In this document: positions 22,961 to 35,470 of the stretch, piece by piece | Layout: the number at the start of each line of letters is the position of its first letter | How positions within the stretch are numbered: position 1 is the stretch's first letter | Assembly: GCA_005406025.1 (NCBI GenBank) | Contig: BGZK01000094.1 | Span: 124,001 to 188,000 of the forward strand | DNA from: Eumeta japonica | Lineage: Eukaryota; Arthropoda; Insecta; Lepidoptera; Psychidae | Direction: 5' to 3' | DNA length: 64,000 bases | Translations under genes and position numbers: made by a program | Notes under the pieces: generated by a model | What the model was told of the DNA's origin: nothing | What the model saw: the letters and a program-made list of their open reading frames with translations, nothing else | Databases searched by the model: none

Positions 22961-23619
22961 GAGCATCCTTTAAAAATATTATCTCGGCGGTAATAGGAGT
23001 TTAATTTTTCCAACGGAATATTCATTCAGGGGAAACGTCTCGATGGTTCAGTAAAAGCGTCATGGTAATGCGGGCGCTAAGTGAAATGCAAGCGAAAAAC
23101 CTCCAGAACTTTCTAGCTGAAATGTTCCAATTCCATTTCGGTAAGAGACTAATAATATGCTTTTTTTCTCTCTTTTACTTTTTGCTTTCACCCTTTACTG
23201 TTGTGTTCAGTCTGAGAGATGATTAGAGTCGAACGGTTTTATCAGGAGTTTATAGACAAATATTAAGAAATAAGAATTTTAAAACGAACGGAAATTAAAT
23301 AAAAAAATAAAATTCGCGGAACTATTTTATCGTTGTCTTGACCTTTCGTATTATTTTATTTAAAAAATTGTTATTCGACATTTGGTTGAAACACCATAAA
23401 AGTACTTTTCATTTTACGATCTCAAAATATTTCCACTAAGCAGATCTTTATGTGCAAGAAGATAAAATTAAAAACTAAAATGATTTATTTCACATTTTTA
23501 AAAATAATAAGACTATAACCCCTCAATTTAGTAAGATTGACCGATTAATTGTGGACATTCTATATAAATATACAAGAATAGCAATAACTGTTATTTAGCA
23601 TTTACGTTAAAATACTGCA
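22961..23619. other. AT-rich stretch
   Basis: Nothing recognisable beyond a mildly richer patch near 23,025-23,115. Confidence 0.5.
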
Positions 23620-24387
23620 GTTTTTAGAGTTCCGTACTTCCAAATGAAAAAGAAAACGGAACCTTTATAGGTCCATTCGTGTGTCTGTCTGTCTGTTTAT
23701 CACAGTCACTTTGCTCTGAATTTATTGGACCGATAAAGTTGACATGTGGTATTCATATATGTGTCTGTGACTCTAATGTTGATGTGTAATGTAAAAAAAT
23801 GAATTTAAAATATGAGGTTAACTTTTGCGAGGTAAATTAGACATTAAAATATAAGTTTTGCAAACTGTGTCATGTGATTGCCAAATAAAAGCGCTTATTG
23901 TGGGGTCTCCAATATAATTTGAAAGTAGATGATTTTAAAGTTATTTAAGAAAATTGATGAAAATTAACTATTCCCCATTATATCTAAAATTACTGCGCCT
24001 AAAATCTTGTATTATATATATTATAGATTCATAGAAAAACTTTTAAGAAGTTTATTATTTTCTTCGTATTGGTTTGTTCCAATGTCCAGTATTAGTTGAC
24101 ACTCACTAAGTACGAGAGTACATACTTAAATAATATCAGATTATTTTCCTCGTTTTTGCTCTATAGTAAAAGCAGTGACATATACAAGCTTCCAACTAGG
24201 CGTGATCATACTGCAATTAAAGAAAACAATAAGTAAAATCGGCCTCGTGAAAGTGAGTCTCGTGCTAAAAATCCGCAAATAAATAAATGAAGATAATTTA
24301 TTTTAAGTAGTTATTTAACACAAATACATTGTGTTGGAGTGCAGAACCCACGGTGCGCTAGTCCGACTAACACTCAGCCGGTTTCTC
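23620..24387 (+). repeat. lepidopteran dispersed repeat, full-length copy A
   Basis: It begins with GAGTTCCGTACTTCC, continues with an ACGGAACC and TGTCTGTCTGTCTG run, and ends with AGAACCCACGGTGCGC, AGTCCGACTAACACTCAGCCGG and TTTC. These are the two characteristic ends of a very common lepidopteran repeat (start GGTTCCGTACC..CTGTCCGTC; end ACGGAACCC..GTCCGACTCGCACTTGGCCGG). The 3' half (from about 24,000) aligns by eye with copy B at 37,700-37,980, including TTCCAATGTCCAGT, TAAAAGCAGTGACATATA and AACACAAATACATTGTGTTG. It codes for no protein. Confidence 0.65.
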
Positions 24388-24654
24388 TGTATAATTGTTA
24401 TAGCTCCCTTTTGTTTTTAAATATCAAGAATATAATTCGAACATTTTCAGGGTCTTCATTTAAATATCAATGAGCAACTACTTAAAACATGTATACTCTT
24501 CAAGTTTTAGTTTATTTACTCCGAATAAGTATGTCGTCAAATGAGGAAAGTACAAAGGTAATTTTGGTTTCTTACATAGATAAGTTTGTATAAATATTTC
24601 ATGAAAGAGGACAATATTTTCGTCATCTCCACACATTTCTGAGAAGCGAATTTG
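24388..24654. other. AT-rich spacer
   Basis: No feature seen. The minus frame 24,478-24,678 has no signature. Confidence 0.45.
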
Positions 24655-24960
24655 CAGACGAGGCGGCCGGAGGGTCAATTATTTAGATTGCCGGACCGAC
24701 GGACGGACGACAGAATGAGCGCGCGCGCCGCACACGCACCGCCCGCTCTATAATAAATTTATTTTTCCCTCCACCCTTCCTTTGGTAGTTCAAGTAAAAG
24801 CGATTCCGGAGCGATGATGTGTTTTAAATTACACAGATACTTTTATGCGATTTTAAATTGGCTTCGTTGTCGATCTCCTTTTTTGTTCGACGGATGATCG
24901 TGCAGGCCAACCTATCTCTGCGGCGGACGTAAAAGTTGATCAAAGTGAGTGAATCTCATT
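24655..24960. promoter_or_regulatory. GC-rich island with a GACGGACG run
   Basis: It starts with GACGAGGCGGCCGGAGGG and a short GACC/GACG repeat (about 24,691-24,711), then GCGCGCGCGCCGCACACGCA, and continues as mixed sequence to a CGGCGGACG patch near 24,920. Candidate regulatory element. Confidence 0.28.
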
Positions 24961-26018
24961 ATAAAGTGTTATATTTATTTAGAAATGTTATATCTTTTTT
25001 TTATTTACGTTTGTTCTATTGGTAAATGTTTTTTTCATAGGTATATATTATAGGTACTCGGTTATGCAAAATTAAAATTCAAAAGGTTCAGCAATTTCTA
25101 ATACTTAAAGCTATTTCATATGTTTCGCTTAATAATGGTAAAATTGTTTTCATTAGATATTTAAAAATATTTGAATATAATATTTGATATTTATTGTGTT
25201 TTTAAAAGAATGACGCACTTTAGTGAATTAAATTCAAACGAACTCTTTATTGAAGTTTCATTTGAGTAATATTCAGACTTTAGGTTGTATATACAGATAT
25301 TTTCAAAAATATGATAAAGAATATTATCTATTCAAATTACACTGCAGTGCAGTGTAAGATCAATAATTAATGCACTGCATTTTATTACTATTTGTAGAAT
25401 GGCTCTAATTATATATTCATGTTTAAAATTCACGTATGACAACACATTGAAATATTTTAATTCCCCCATCTATTTCTGTAATTCACCGCTTCGGGCTGAG
25501 GCAAAAGTGATCACCATAAGAATTTTATGTCAATTTCTTGCAAAAATTTTTCAACAATTAAATACGTCTATATACACATTTACTTATTAAATTTCAGTGA
25601 TAAACTTGTCTGTTTGGTTAATTTTAAAAGTACCTAAATGCTTAATAGCTTACAACTAGTAAGATGCAGGTGGTATTCTAATACTACAAGCAAAGGTTTC
25701 ACCCAGGCGCTTAGATTAGCTTTGACATTCATATATCCAACAAAACGTATTTACCTATTATACCTTAGTCAATCTCTTCTCTTATCTTCGTTCTATCAAA
25801 CTGCATTTTTCGTTCATTGTATTGCATTTCTAATTTTTGAATAAAATCGTATAACCATACCTAAAGTATTGATCCAAAACGTGTTTATTTCATATAATGA
25901 TTTTCACATTCATGTCCTGTCACTTTTCATAATACTCATTGTGCTTATTCAAAGACAATAGGTTAAAATTATTTAAATAAATGGACATAAAAAAACGCAG
26001 CCAATGTTATCATATTAC
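24961..26018. other. AT-rich stretch
   Basis: No gene is seen. An imperfect ACACTGCAGTGCAGTGT palindrome lies at about 25,340-25,356. The frames 25,399-25,590 and 25,638-25,844 look like chance. Confidence 0.5.
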
Positions 26019-26066
26019 AGCAACTTAATTTAACACCAAATAAATATTTATTTAAATTAAGTTGCT
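26019..26066. repeat. perfect 15-bp hairpin
   Basis: AGCAACTTAATTTAA (26,019-26,033) and its exact reverse complement (26,052-26,066) enclose an 18-nt AT-rich spacer that is itself partly palindromic. Confidence 0.8.
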
Positions 26067-26100
26067 ATAATTTTATAGTGAGATATCATAATATACCTGC

Positions 26101-26142
26101 TAATAGGAGTAATAAATAAATAGTTATTTATTACTCCTATTA
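26101..26142. repeat. perfect 19-bp hairpin with a 4-nt loop
   Basis: TAATAGGAGTAATAAATAA (26,101-26,119), the loop ATAG, then the exact reverse complement (26,124-26,142). It lies only 34 bp after another perfect hairpin. Confidence 0.85.
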
Positions 26143-26204
26143 TATAAATAAACTTTTTTCAAGTATTCTTAGAATGATATATTACTATTTTAATACAATT
26201 ATTT

Positions 26205-26480
26205 CCCCCGGTCCGTCGGTCTACGTACGTCGTTCTACAACGGTCCTCATCAGGCATTCCCAGGCCGAGGCACGAAGGACTTGCATAGCCTACAAATCGC
26301 AGCATCGACGGAGGTAGGCGGCCTCGGGCAGGCGGGTGGATGTTGTCCGCATAAGTTATTCCACGTGTGGAACAAACGGGTATCGCGAGTCGTCGCGCGT
26401 GCCGCCATATCTCGGGCCATGTAGCCGTGGGCCCTTTCAGTTACGTAACGTGCCTTTGTAAATTCATTGAATGCGCTTCG
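26205..26480. promoter_or_regulatory. GC-rich island, candidate enhancer-like element
   Basis: CpG-dense complex block (GGTCCGTCGGTCTACGTACG; GGAGGTAGGCGGCCTCGGGC; GTCGTCGCGCGTGCCGCC) that changes sharply to AT-rich DNA on both sides. The 76-codon frame at 26,367-26,597 shows no family signature. Confidence 0.33.
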
Positions 26481-28724
26481 ACCTCGCTGAATGTTGAATA
26501 CAATCCATTTTTGATGTTGTTTCTTCTTGTTGTCACAGTAGGTATGTTAGACCTGTGGACATTAGAAAATGGTTTGGGTATTGCAATTTTCATTTAAGAT
26601 CTTTACTATTCTATTCTATAACAATTGTGTTATTTTCGTATAATGAGAAAAATAAGTATTATAATAAAGATTTTCAATGAAGTAACATAAATCGTTACGT
26701 TTATTTTTGTGTTAATAATAACAAAATTCGTTGTCGAAACTAAAAATTTACTTGAACATAAAAATTAAATATACATACTTATAGTTACTTATGCACAATG
26801 CGATATATCTTGACTACTTATTTTATCACTGAAAAGTAAAATTGATAGTATACACGTCTGGATACGATAGTATAGTGCTGCTTCGAAGTTGGCACGGAAA
26901 ACTTTTCGCTAGTTTGCCGAATCAAAGCTCTTTGTCAGCATTGACGATATTGCCAATATGGCTACGACGTAGCTCGAACAAGTTGATGCGACACGAGATT
27001 CTTATAATTTCGGATAAAGTAGAAACTTTGTAATAATTACTAAAAAAAATATGCAAGAAAATTATTAGAAATCGAATGAAACAATGAATAACAACAATGT
27101 TACTGGAAATGAAAATTTAAATATTGATGAAACTGAAGTTAATGTCAAATAGATACGTATAGTGAAATATTATGAAGAAATAATTGCTGGCATCTTCAGA
27201 GATATTGTGGGTAGACATAGATTACAAGTTTACAAGTGTTTTGTACTGCCTCTTTGTTAAGTGCTGGAAAAGGTGTAGAATACGTATGATTGCTGCAAAA
27301 TCGTTAGCATACCTTTGACGGATAAAAATCATGGCCGAAACGCAGAAATGACTATATCTTAAGTCTTGTGAGAATTATTGAAACAATGTCTGCAAAAAAT
27401 ATGAATGCAGGAGATAAGATTGAGACTGAAAATAGGATTGGAGATACGGGAAGTAAACTCTAAAGTGTGAGATATTATATATCTGTATGCGTGTGTGCGT
27501 GCGTGTGTGTGTATAAGATATATGGAGAATATTTTATTTAAAGAAAAAAGATTTCTGTGCTTTCGTAGATTTTGAAATAATTTATGCACAGAGACAAAAG
27601 TGCATACATTGCTCCTTGAATGTTATATATCATCAAAGTCAAATATCAAAGGGAGATTTGTAAATTCTGCGTACCTATTTTGGAGAAAAGAAATGAGTTT
27701 ACGTTATTTTTGTTATGTTATTATAACGTTTAAACGGTTACTTTCAGATATAGAATAGACCCTTAGTGACAAAAATAGGTAATACAAATCCAATTTAATT
27801 GACATCTCAATTTTCGGTGTAATTAGTGGTGCTTTAGTTACCTGAAAAAAAAAATGGAATTAGAATACCTCTCGTGGAATATAAAGCAAGTCATTAATAG
27901 GAATTTCATACAAAATCGTAAATTTTTCATTAGCATGTATAAATATTTGTAGAATCAGGTCTCTGTTGTTAGTTTTTATAATATTTTTTTTGTTATATTT
28001 CTTGTTTTTGGTTTTATTATTAATTAATATTTTTTAGTTATCCTTCTTTTTCACATTAACTACCTGTCCGCGTGCAAAAACTTTAAAACATAGTGTATCG
28101 CCTTACAAACGTATGCGGCGTACACTAACGATTGAGCTCGCAGATATTCACTAACTTAGATGATAATAAAATTGTTTTTTATTACAGTATTATTGACACA
28201 GACGCAAGCTGTTGTAGTATATACATTGAAACCCATTTGTATTCAATTTTAGTTAAAATGTTTTACATCCGGACGCATAATCGCAATTGATCTGATTATG
28301 CTAAAATAATATTCTGAATACTGTTTCCTCATCGTGAGTTACTTTACATTGATTTTATATTAGTACAATGGCACCGACTCCCCTAGAACATATTTTGTGC
28401 CAGTAAATAAAGCGATATCTATGAATAATGTAGTTAAATGAAAGGGATTTTTTAGACTGATTTTTCATTATCGAAATTTAGATTCACCCCTTGTGGTTTC
28501 TTAATAAAAATGTATCTGATAATATTTCATGACAAATAAGTATAGATAAAGGCAAACGATTTTTTCAACTGTAGGAAATTACAAGTAGAGATGAATAAAA
28601 ATAAACGAGGGAAACGTCTGTAAAATGCAGACACTCAAGCCTTATTGTGTAAAGGGTTCCATTTTGACCTTTTATTAGGTACGAACCCTGTAATAGAAAT
28701 GATCACTGGCACTTCAGAGTTATA
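26481..28724. other. AT-rich stretch with a GT microsatellite
   Basis: No gene is assigned. An imperfect GTGTGCGTGCGTGTGTGTGT microsatellite lies at about 27,490-27,512. At 27,083-27,400 one plus frame reads protein-like for about 85 codons but has several stops, and I could not recognise it. A CpG-bearing patch occurs at 28,105-28,145. Confidence 0.45.
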
Positions 28725-28910
28725 ATAATATCGCAAACGACAACGATAACCGCGGCCGTTATAGCGATGAATTCTTTAACATCACACAAACGTGTTAAGT
28801 CAAATTGCCTGTCAATAACCCCGGAGGCGCACGGCCAAGCGAGTTGATGTGAGAGTCAGACGGGCGGCCCGAGCGGCGCGTTATGCATAATATTTGAATT
28901 TCAAAATGGG
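28725..28910. promoter_or_regulatory. GC-rich island, candidate enhancer-like element
   Basis: Compact complex block containing GATAACCGCGGCCGTTATAG, GCCTGTCAATAACCCCGG, CGGGCGGCCCGAGCGGCGCG and then TTATGCATAATATTTG. TGTCAATAA resembles a Meis/Pbc-Hox-type word. No open frame. Confidence 0.33.
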
Positions 28911-29849
28911 GGCGAATATTGTACATTATAATTATTTGTTTAATTTTAATATGTTGTGATATTTTTGATACGTAAAAAAGTATTTTCGTTGTGTATGAGT
29001 TTTTACATTATTAAATTATTCGAAAAGGAACATACAACATTTTGTGTAAATTGTTATGTTTTCTCGCCTTAGTTTCAACCTCATCATTATATATTTAGGT
29101 TATATATACTTTTGTTAAATTTGCTTACCTATCGTACAATAATGTGATGTGAGAAAAAACTTATTTCTGTTAAAATTAAAATTCGACGAATACAAACTCT
29201 GTTCAATTCAATAAAACGAATGTGATAAAAGTAATTTTATAAGATTACATATACACTAGTATACTCTATCAAATTAAATACACAATAGAAATTCATATTT
29301 AGGTATTGTAATTTCCCAAAGTATTGCCGGACCGAGAAAAACAAAATTACTTAATTTTATTCAAAACAAAATAAACATGTATTTCCTCTTTTTCTAAGCT
29401 TAAAGAAATTTACTTAATTAGGACTAACACGAACGAACGACGAAAATATTCAAATGAATTACAGAATTAGTCCCCTAATACCGTAATAGGGTCGAGTTTA
29501 TGCGACGTTTCGTCTAATTTAGCTTGTACCTCACAAAGAACATTTTTACAGGAGTTCTTTTTATGTCAGTTTTAAACGTATACTAGTTGGATACATTATA
29601 TGGAATAAAAAGTGTATTTCATTAAAATGAGACGGAAAATACAAAGAAAATGTTGTCCTAAAACATGAAATTCATGCGGAAATTTAATATAAAACTCGCC
29701 CATTTTAAGATATTCAGATCGCCTTTCATTTCAAATCACCCTCCCGACGTGTTACAGTTTTTTTCGTTAAAAGTTTTAGAGCGCCCCTAAAACGAAATAT
29801 TTTTATTTAACCAAATTCGAGTACCACTTCTTTACGAGTGTAGCCATCA
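28911..29849. other. AT-rich stretch, GC-richer towards the right
   Basis: No gene is seen. The patch 29,735-29,800 (ATCACCCTCCCGACGTG; AGAGCGCCCCTAAAACG) precedes the candidate exon. Confidence 0.45.
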
Positions 29850-30025
29850 GGGCCGGAGGAGCTGACGATCAACCTGGGCTTGATACTAAAACTGAGTGCA
29901 GTGTGTATTTAGAGGTAACACCCGAGTCCTGTGTTTGACTGATCCTCGTTGGGAATACCCAAGCAGTGCTGTGATGTGTAATTTATTCGGTGTGTCGAAA
30001 GTATCAACTCGAGATGGAGGAAATG
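29850..30025 (+). other. candidate 5' exon ending in a strong splice donor
   Basis: A GC-richer, non-repetitive block ends at ATGGAGGAAATG followed by GTGAGTTC (donor at 30,026), a near-consensus 5' splice site, after which the DNA turns AT-rich at once. An ATG at 30,014 in the context CTCGAGATGG would give a tiny coding start (MEEM, ending in phase 0). An upstream ATG at 29,972 is open through the donor in another frame. The block could be a 5' UTR with first coding residues, or a non-coding exon. The left boundary is not defined: TSS or acceptor CAG words occur at about 29,850 and 29,900. No family is recognisable from so few residues. Confidence 0.27.
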
Positions 30026-33000
30026 GTGAGTTCATAAATTTTTATGTCTTATTAAACGTTAATAGTGTATCTATGCTAATCTATAACTGTATCAAATTTT
30101 TTTCTAGATATTTAAGATACATATTTTAAAAAGCGAAATGCTATTAGACTAATCAATAATTCTAGAACTATCGCCTGTTTGTATAAAGAGCATTATGCAG
30201 AATCTACAGATCTGATTTAGTATTTTTTTTTTATTTACTAGCCATTAATTATACTTAAAAATTTATATATCGTTTACTTGATTGCAAGATTACTTGTTTC
30301 GACTTCTTCTGTTCGTCGTTAATAGTAATCAGAAAGTATAGCCTATCCTTAAATAATTTTACAAAGTTCCAAGATGAAAACATTTTCGTTCCTCCACTTA
30401 AATATTTAAAATAAATTGTACACACAACATACGTTACCGTTTCTTTTAATGGCAGCAGATGGCGTTAGAAGTAATTTAAAACACGTTATCACCTTTTTTA
30501 TAATGTTAGAATAATGAATAATAGTGACATGTATACAATTTCTTTGCGTTTTAAGCAAAAATTTTGAACCAAATAAAGGTGACAAAGAAGGTGCAGAAAC
30601 GAAAAGGTATCATCGACGACAACTGTCGAAAGAAGGCGCTTTATTTGTATATCTATGGATATATCTTTCCACGTTCATGGATTCCTATTACGTACCACGC
30701 ATTTGGTGACTAGTTTATGTAACGAAATATTCCCATTTGGGATGCGAATCTTCCATGAACTGAAAAACACGAATTATTTTCGACCCTTAGCCAATATTAT
30801 GTTATAGACTTACAGATAAGGACCGGCTCGTCAAACATATCAATATATCGGTACGTTAATGTCAGTTTAATAGTCTAATTAAAGCAACTGTTGCCTGATG
30901 CTCAATTCTTGAACGCGTAGTTTGTCGTTTTCTTATACAAAATGTCCATTTTCCTAATAAAAAAACGTAATTATTAGTTTCCCATTTATTTTATGGTTTA
31001 TGTAACGTCATATTTAACCGTTGTCGAGTTTTCTAGTTATCAAAATGAGTAGTGAGAATAAATGAAAAAACGAATTTTAATATTAAAGTCTATAAATTAT
31101 GTTTAAGTGTACAAATCAAGATTACTTTTTATATAAAAATTACATAGAAAGTTACAATAGGTACATTAGCTCGTGATGTCTTATTAGAATGCGATAATGT
31201 TAGATCTTGGAAGAACCAATGGTTTGGTAAATTGTATTATTACGTTATCATAATACCTGTAAGCTGCCTAATACCTGTTATTTAATAATTACTTCTCGCA
31301 ATTAAATTATCGTAAAAAGGAAAAGAACTTGAATATCCCTTGAAAATCAATCATTCAGTTACAAAGGTGACGGAGTAGGTTAAAATTTTGTATATTTATT
31401 GCGATATTTGCAAGTATTTTAATTTATTTTATTCAAATCATTTATATGTTTGTATTTTAACCTTTGTTGTGATTTTTATTTTTCTATTGATTCGTAATTC
31501 CTATATGCAATAAGTAGGAATGTAACTATATACGTAATGCGTAATCAAACACTTTGAATTGTAATTATTAATTATTTTATAATTGCACACGTATAATCTA
31601 GACACATAGCCAATATCTTCCTTATGCCCCATATATAAAGAAACCGAAAAATTACTGTTTTGTACATATAGTACATGCAGTCTTATATATCTAAGGAAAT
31701 GGCACCTTCTATAATTAAATTCCATATTTCTGTTCTTTATTCAATAGTAGCTATTTAATGCGGTTAGCAGTTCGCAATAGAAACCAGGAAAAAAATAGTA
31801 AACTTTGTGTATATTTTCTCAAGTCATTAACCGAAACACTGTACATTCAGTTACTTTCAATATTACATAACGGCACATTTGCTACATTCTATAATGGTAT
31901 TCAAATGAAACTAAGCAGATAACTATACTATTTATTTGTTTACAATTAATAAAATTAAATCTACCATCATTGTTTCGAGTGTTTTATCTCATACTAATGA
32001 CCAAACCTCAATTTTCAATGATAAGCTTCCGTTTTATCTTGTACGAATGTTACTAAAATTAAAAACCGATGTACATCATTTGATAAGAATTAATGTTCGT
32101 CTTTAATAAGACATAACTATTAAATGATATTTCAATTACAATTGGGGACTTTACGGTCAATGGACGGCCACATACCCACATAAATCATGTTTATCGTCAA
32201 TCGCCAAAATTTTGTTCCAATTAAACATTTTTTAATGTGAATATGTAACCAAAATACACATAAAAAAGTATTAACATAATCCTTTACTTATATTTTTTTA
32301 TATACATGGACTATCAATCTCAATTATCAAGCACACGTATTCTTTTCAGATATAATATCGTTTCTCTAAAATGTATAGTGTGTGGATATTTTTCTGCGGT
32401 AGGTACAGCCATAAATATGTAATGAGAATCGATAGCTTAGTAGATGTATTTTGCAGAAAGAAGTTTGCTGTTATGGCAATTTGTCGTAAGTTGTAAAACT
32501 TTCACGTATAAAAATATAGAATAGCTGAAGATAAAGAAATGAAATATACGTGAACCCAACGGGCGTACTTTATTTTTCCTTTACATTCCGTGCATTATTA
32601 CATATATACGAATGTTTTTTATTATTGTACATATTAACATAATGTAATAAAACATAGGACTATGTAGGTATTTCTAAATAGCCAATAGTTTGATAAGACG
32701 AACAAAAACTACACGATCTAAGAATAATCGTATAGAACGACTCAATACTGAAAATAATCATTATAAATTTAGACGTTTCTTATAGATAAAGTGGTAGGTA
32801 CTTTTACCGCTCAACAACTAACGGCGTATGAGTGAAAGTTTTTGACTATTGTTGAACTTCTTATGTGAAATTTGTACAACGCCCTTGGCCGTAGTTTTTT
32901 GTAAATTATAATTCAAATTTAAAAACTCCCTATCGACTTTTTACATAAGTATGTAAGGGCGTAAAATGAACATTTAAAAGATTGCAAAAAGGAAATATCA

Positions 33001-33339
33001 ATAAAAATTGTTTTTTTTTTTAAATATCTGATGTCTTGTTTCATCGAAGAAGCAATTCCCATTAAAGTTTAATAATTATATTGACAACCATAATGAGTGT
33101 AACAATAAAGTATGACAAATTCATTCCCTAAACGCAAACTTGCAACGAAAAATAACCTTGCATTAACAATAACGGGTAAGTTAGTGATTTTAATATGTTA
33201 ATTTGCATCATCACTCAAATTTCTTCGAGAGAAATTTAAAGAACAATACAGTGTCTATTGTACTTTTGAAGTAGACGTAATGAGGTGCGTCTGGTGCACG
33301 TGCTTAAAAATACGTATTACATTGAGCCAAGTACTGAAT
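30026..33339. other. long AT-rich gene-free stretch
   Basis: No gene, island or repeat family was recognised in 3.3 kb. The frames at 30,524-30,709 and 31,501-31,725 minus show no signature. Short ATGGCGTT-type words near 30,452-30,470 recall insect repeat debris. Confidence 0.55.
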
Positions 33340-33560
33340 TGCTGTAGGTAAGCCTAGAGCTGGCTCATCAACGTCGAAGAGCGGGCTGCTCTATGATCAT
33401 AATTTCCATTGTTGGTCCAACTTAAAGTCTCCCGTGGCGAAGACCGAGAGGCCGGCGGTTGTACGCCGCGCATAAACTCTCTCGGAGGACGGGCAGTTCT
33501 CGCAGAATTATTATTCCCCGAAGCGCATCCAGCCTCCAATTACGGCTAATTTCTTCGCCG
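33340..33560. promoter_or_regulatory. GC-rich island, candidate enhancer-like element
   Basis: Complex block with TTTCCATTGTTGGTCC (Sox-like CCATTGTT), CGAGAGGCCGGCGGTTGTAC, GCGCATAAACTC and CCAATTACGGC words. Abrupt edges, no conserved frame. Confidence 0.33.
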
Positions 33561-34159
33561 GAGTTGAGTTCGAGTAAAATAAATGCCTATGTTTAGTTAG
33601 TATTTTCGAAAGGAGGTACAGAAACCTACTTGCAAATTTATCTTGGCGTTTAGTACAGTGGTGATAAATTTGTGGAATTCGGACAATGTACTTAAATAAA
33701 ATATTTCTATCATTTATATATAACATTTGAACGATCGGAAGAATGGAATGAGACTTGGACTAACCCTCAATCAATTTAAAGTATTTTATTTCTATTATTC
33801 ACAATTATGTTAATATTTTTAAGGAGCTTAAATCAAAATATTTACAAGTGATGTAACAATCAATAAAGTTAATTTTTAATTCTTTTTTTTTTAAATCAAA
33901 AGCGACCTGAAAAACATATGTTTTTGCATTTTTGGTTTGGTCGTCGCTGCAAGAATAGGGTCGTTAATGTCCCAGTTGTAACATTCACTGATAAGTGATA
34001 GCGGATATGTATGAGGATTACTGTGTATCGAAAAATTTATGCTCAAAAGGAAAGGAATAAAGGCACCCGTCCCGTTAAAACTCGCTGCAAATATATTCTG
34101 TTTTTGTGAACGCACATAAAATTTGGTGATGTCATTAAATTCAACATTTTAATCGCGCG
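33561..34159. other. AT-rich stretch
   Basis: Nothing recognisable; the overlapping minus frames at 33,511-33,726 and 33,891-34,115 appear to be chance. Confidence 0.5.
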
Positions 34160-34280
34160 CTGTGTGCAACACAGAATATCGAGAGCTTAAGTGCGGCCGA
34201 ATTTAAAACGGCAATCGGGCGTACAATGCAGCGACGTTGCATGTCCCGTGGGGCGGATAATAGAAACATCGACGATGTTT
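34160..34280. promoter_or_regulatory. short GC-rich island
   Basis: GTGCGGCCGAATTTAAAACG, then CAGCGACGTTGCATGTCCCG and GGGGCGGATAATAG. Candidate regulatory element, no conserved frame. Confidence 0.25.
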
Positions 34281-34559
34281 AATATGTCTTTAAATTACGT
34301 ATGTAGTTTTCACACACATACACGTACACAAATAGATACATGTATCTACATGTATACGTGCAATGAAAATTTGTGTAACCCCTAGATAACGTATAGATAG
34401 AATAAAAAATATGTTTTGTAAAATAATAGATAACTAATTTGTAATAAGTTCTATATTTATTTTTAAAAATTTCAAAATAATATTTATTTCTCTATAATAT
34501 AGGATATACCTAAGCATAGTCTGCTGTTGTTAAAATTAATTATTTTCATCTATCTTGAA
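34281..34559. other. AT-rich spacer
   Basis: Contains only a CACACATACACG and ATACATGTATC-type simple sequence (about 34,312-34,357). Confidence 0.5.
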
Positions 34560-34980
34560 AACGGGTAAATATACGTGAAGCGAGACGTCGTCCCGCGTGG
34601 GGTTACGAATCCACTATATAAGTTAAAGCCGAAGAACCCACGGGCAGCGATCAAACGGGACTCACCGAGAAGTTCGAGACGTTTTACAGCACGGCTAAAT
34701 CGTCTGTACGTCACAAGTTTTTCTTCATAAGCTTCCCAAAGCGTTAAATTTATTTCGGCCCCGGAGCGAAGAATTAAGAGCTGCCTTAATCCTTTCGGGG
34801 TGAAGTTAACTCGATATCATAAAGTCGGGAGAAGGCAACTGGTACCGAGAGCAGCCAAATATTATCCTTGACGGAGCTTAAGAAGATATTAAAGTCACGT
34901 GGGCCGATCTGTATCGTAGCGGTAGGTACTATATAGCAGCGCGAATTGGACTTAATAATGGTGTACCATTGAGGCCCTTC
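34560..34980. promoter_or_regulatory. GC-richer island with a TATATAAG word
   Basis: Complex block of about 420 bp. CCACTATATAAG lies at about 34,611-34,622 in a locally GC-rich context (GTCGTCCCGCGTGGGGTTAC upstream, ACCCACGGGCAGCG downstream), so a core promoter on the plus strand is conceivable, but no canonical TCAGT initiator sits at the right distance. Further right are GGCCCCGGAGCG and CACGTGGGCCGATC words. No conserved frame. Confidence 0.28.
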
Positions 34981-35188
34981 TTGGGTGTGCAATAATTGCT
35001 CTATATTTATATAACATTACTCTGGGTGGTCTAAAGATAAGTTTGTGGCTGTCCTTATCATTGAAATATTACTAGTTTCATAGTGCGTGTCCACACGTGT
35101 GAATATAGAGAATCTTTATGGAGATTTTCATTTTTTTAAGTCTAAATTCTAATATTGACCGAAATCGAACTCCATGGGGTACTTACTA

Positions 35189-35470
35189 CTTCAACATGAT
35201 AATGTATCCATGTTCTTGGTGTTTAAAATAAGGGATTCTAGTTCTTCTGCTTTCCAATCCATATTTGGTACCAAGTGAATTTTTATTCCTTAAAATAAAA
35301 AAATCAGTTACGGAAAAACAGTTGTCGTCAAAGGAAAATACACTGACTGTATTTAAGAAGACGGTTGAAGAGGTGTCTGATACTGATTGTAAAATATGTT
35401 TTGATAACTGGATTAGACTTTTAGAATATTGTATTAGGCGCCGATAGAGAGTTTTTAAAAGATTTAATGA
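35189..35470 (+). pseudogene. C-terminal scrap of a Tc1/mariner transposase
   Basis: The plus strand reads LQHDN at about 35,189-35,203 (the HDN of the second catalytic aspartate). After a frameshift and a shortened spacer it reads PYLVPSEFLFLKIKKSV (35,256-35,310), corresponding to the usual PDLxPSEFxLFPxLK block around the third aspartate, here changed to tyrosine. Further on, DCKICFDNWIRLLEYCIRR (about 35,380-35,440) matches the conserved C-terminal tail (CFxxWxxRxxxCI). The D-to-D spacing is far below the normal 34-37 residues, so sequence has been lost. It is a dead remnant of a different subfamily from the other mariners here. The open frame 35,265-35,447 is part of it. Confidence 0.55.

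Noticed and set aside
27083..27400. Protein-like reading over about 85 codons with several stops
   Set aside because: I could not match it to any family, and protein-like stretches occur by chance in AT-rich DNA.
34611..34622. TATATAAG as a core promoter
   Set aside because: No initiator-like TCAGT at the expected distance and no exon or open frame downstream; kept only as a note in the island entry.
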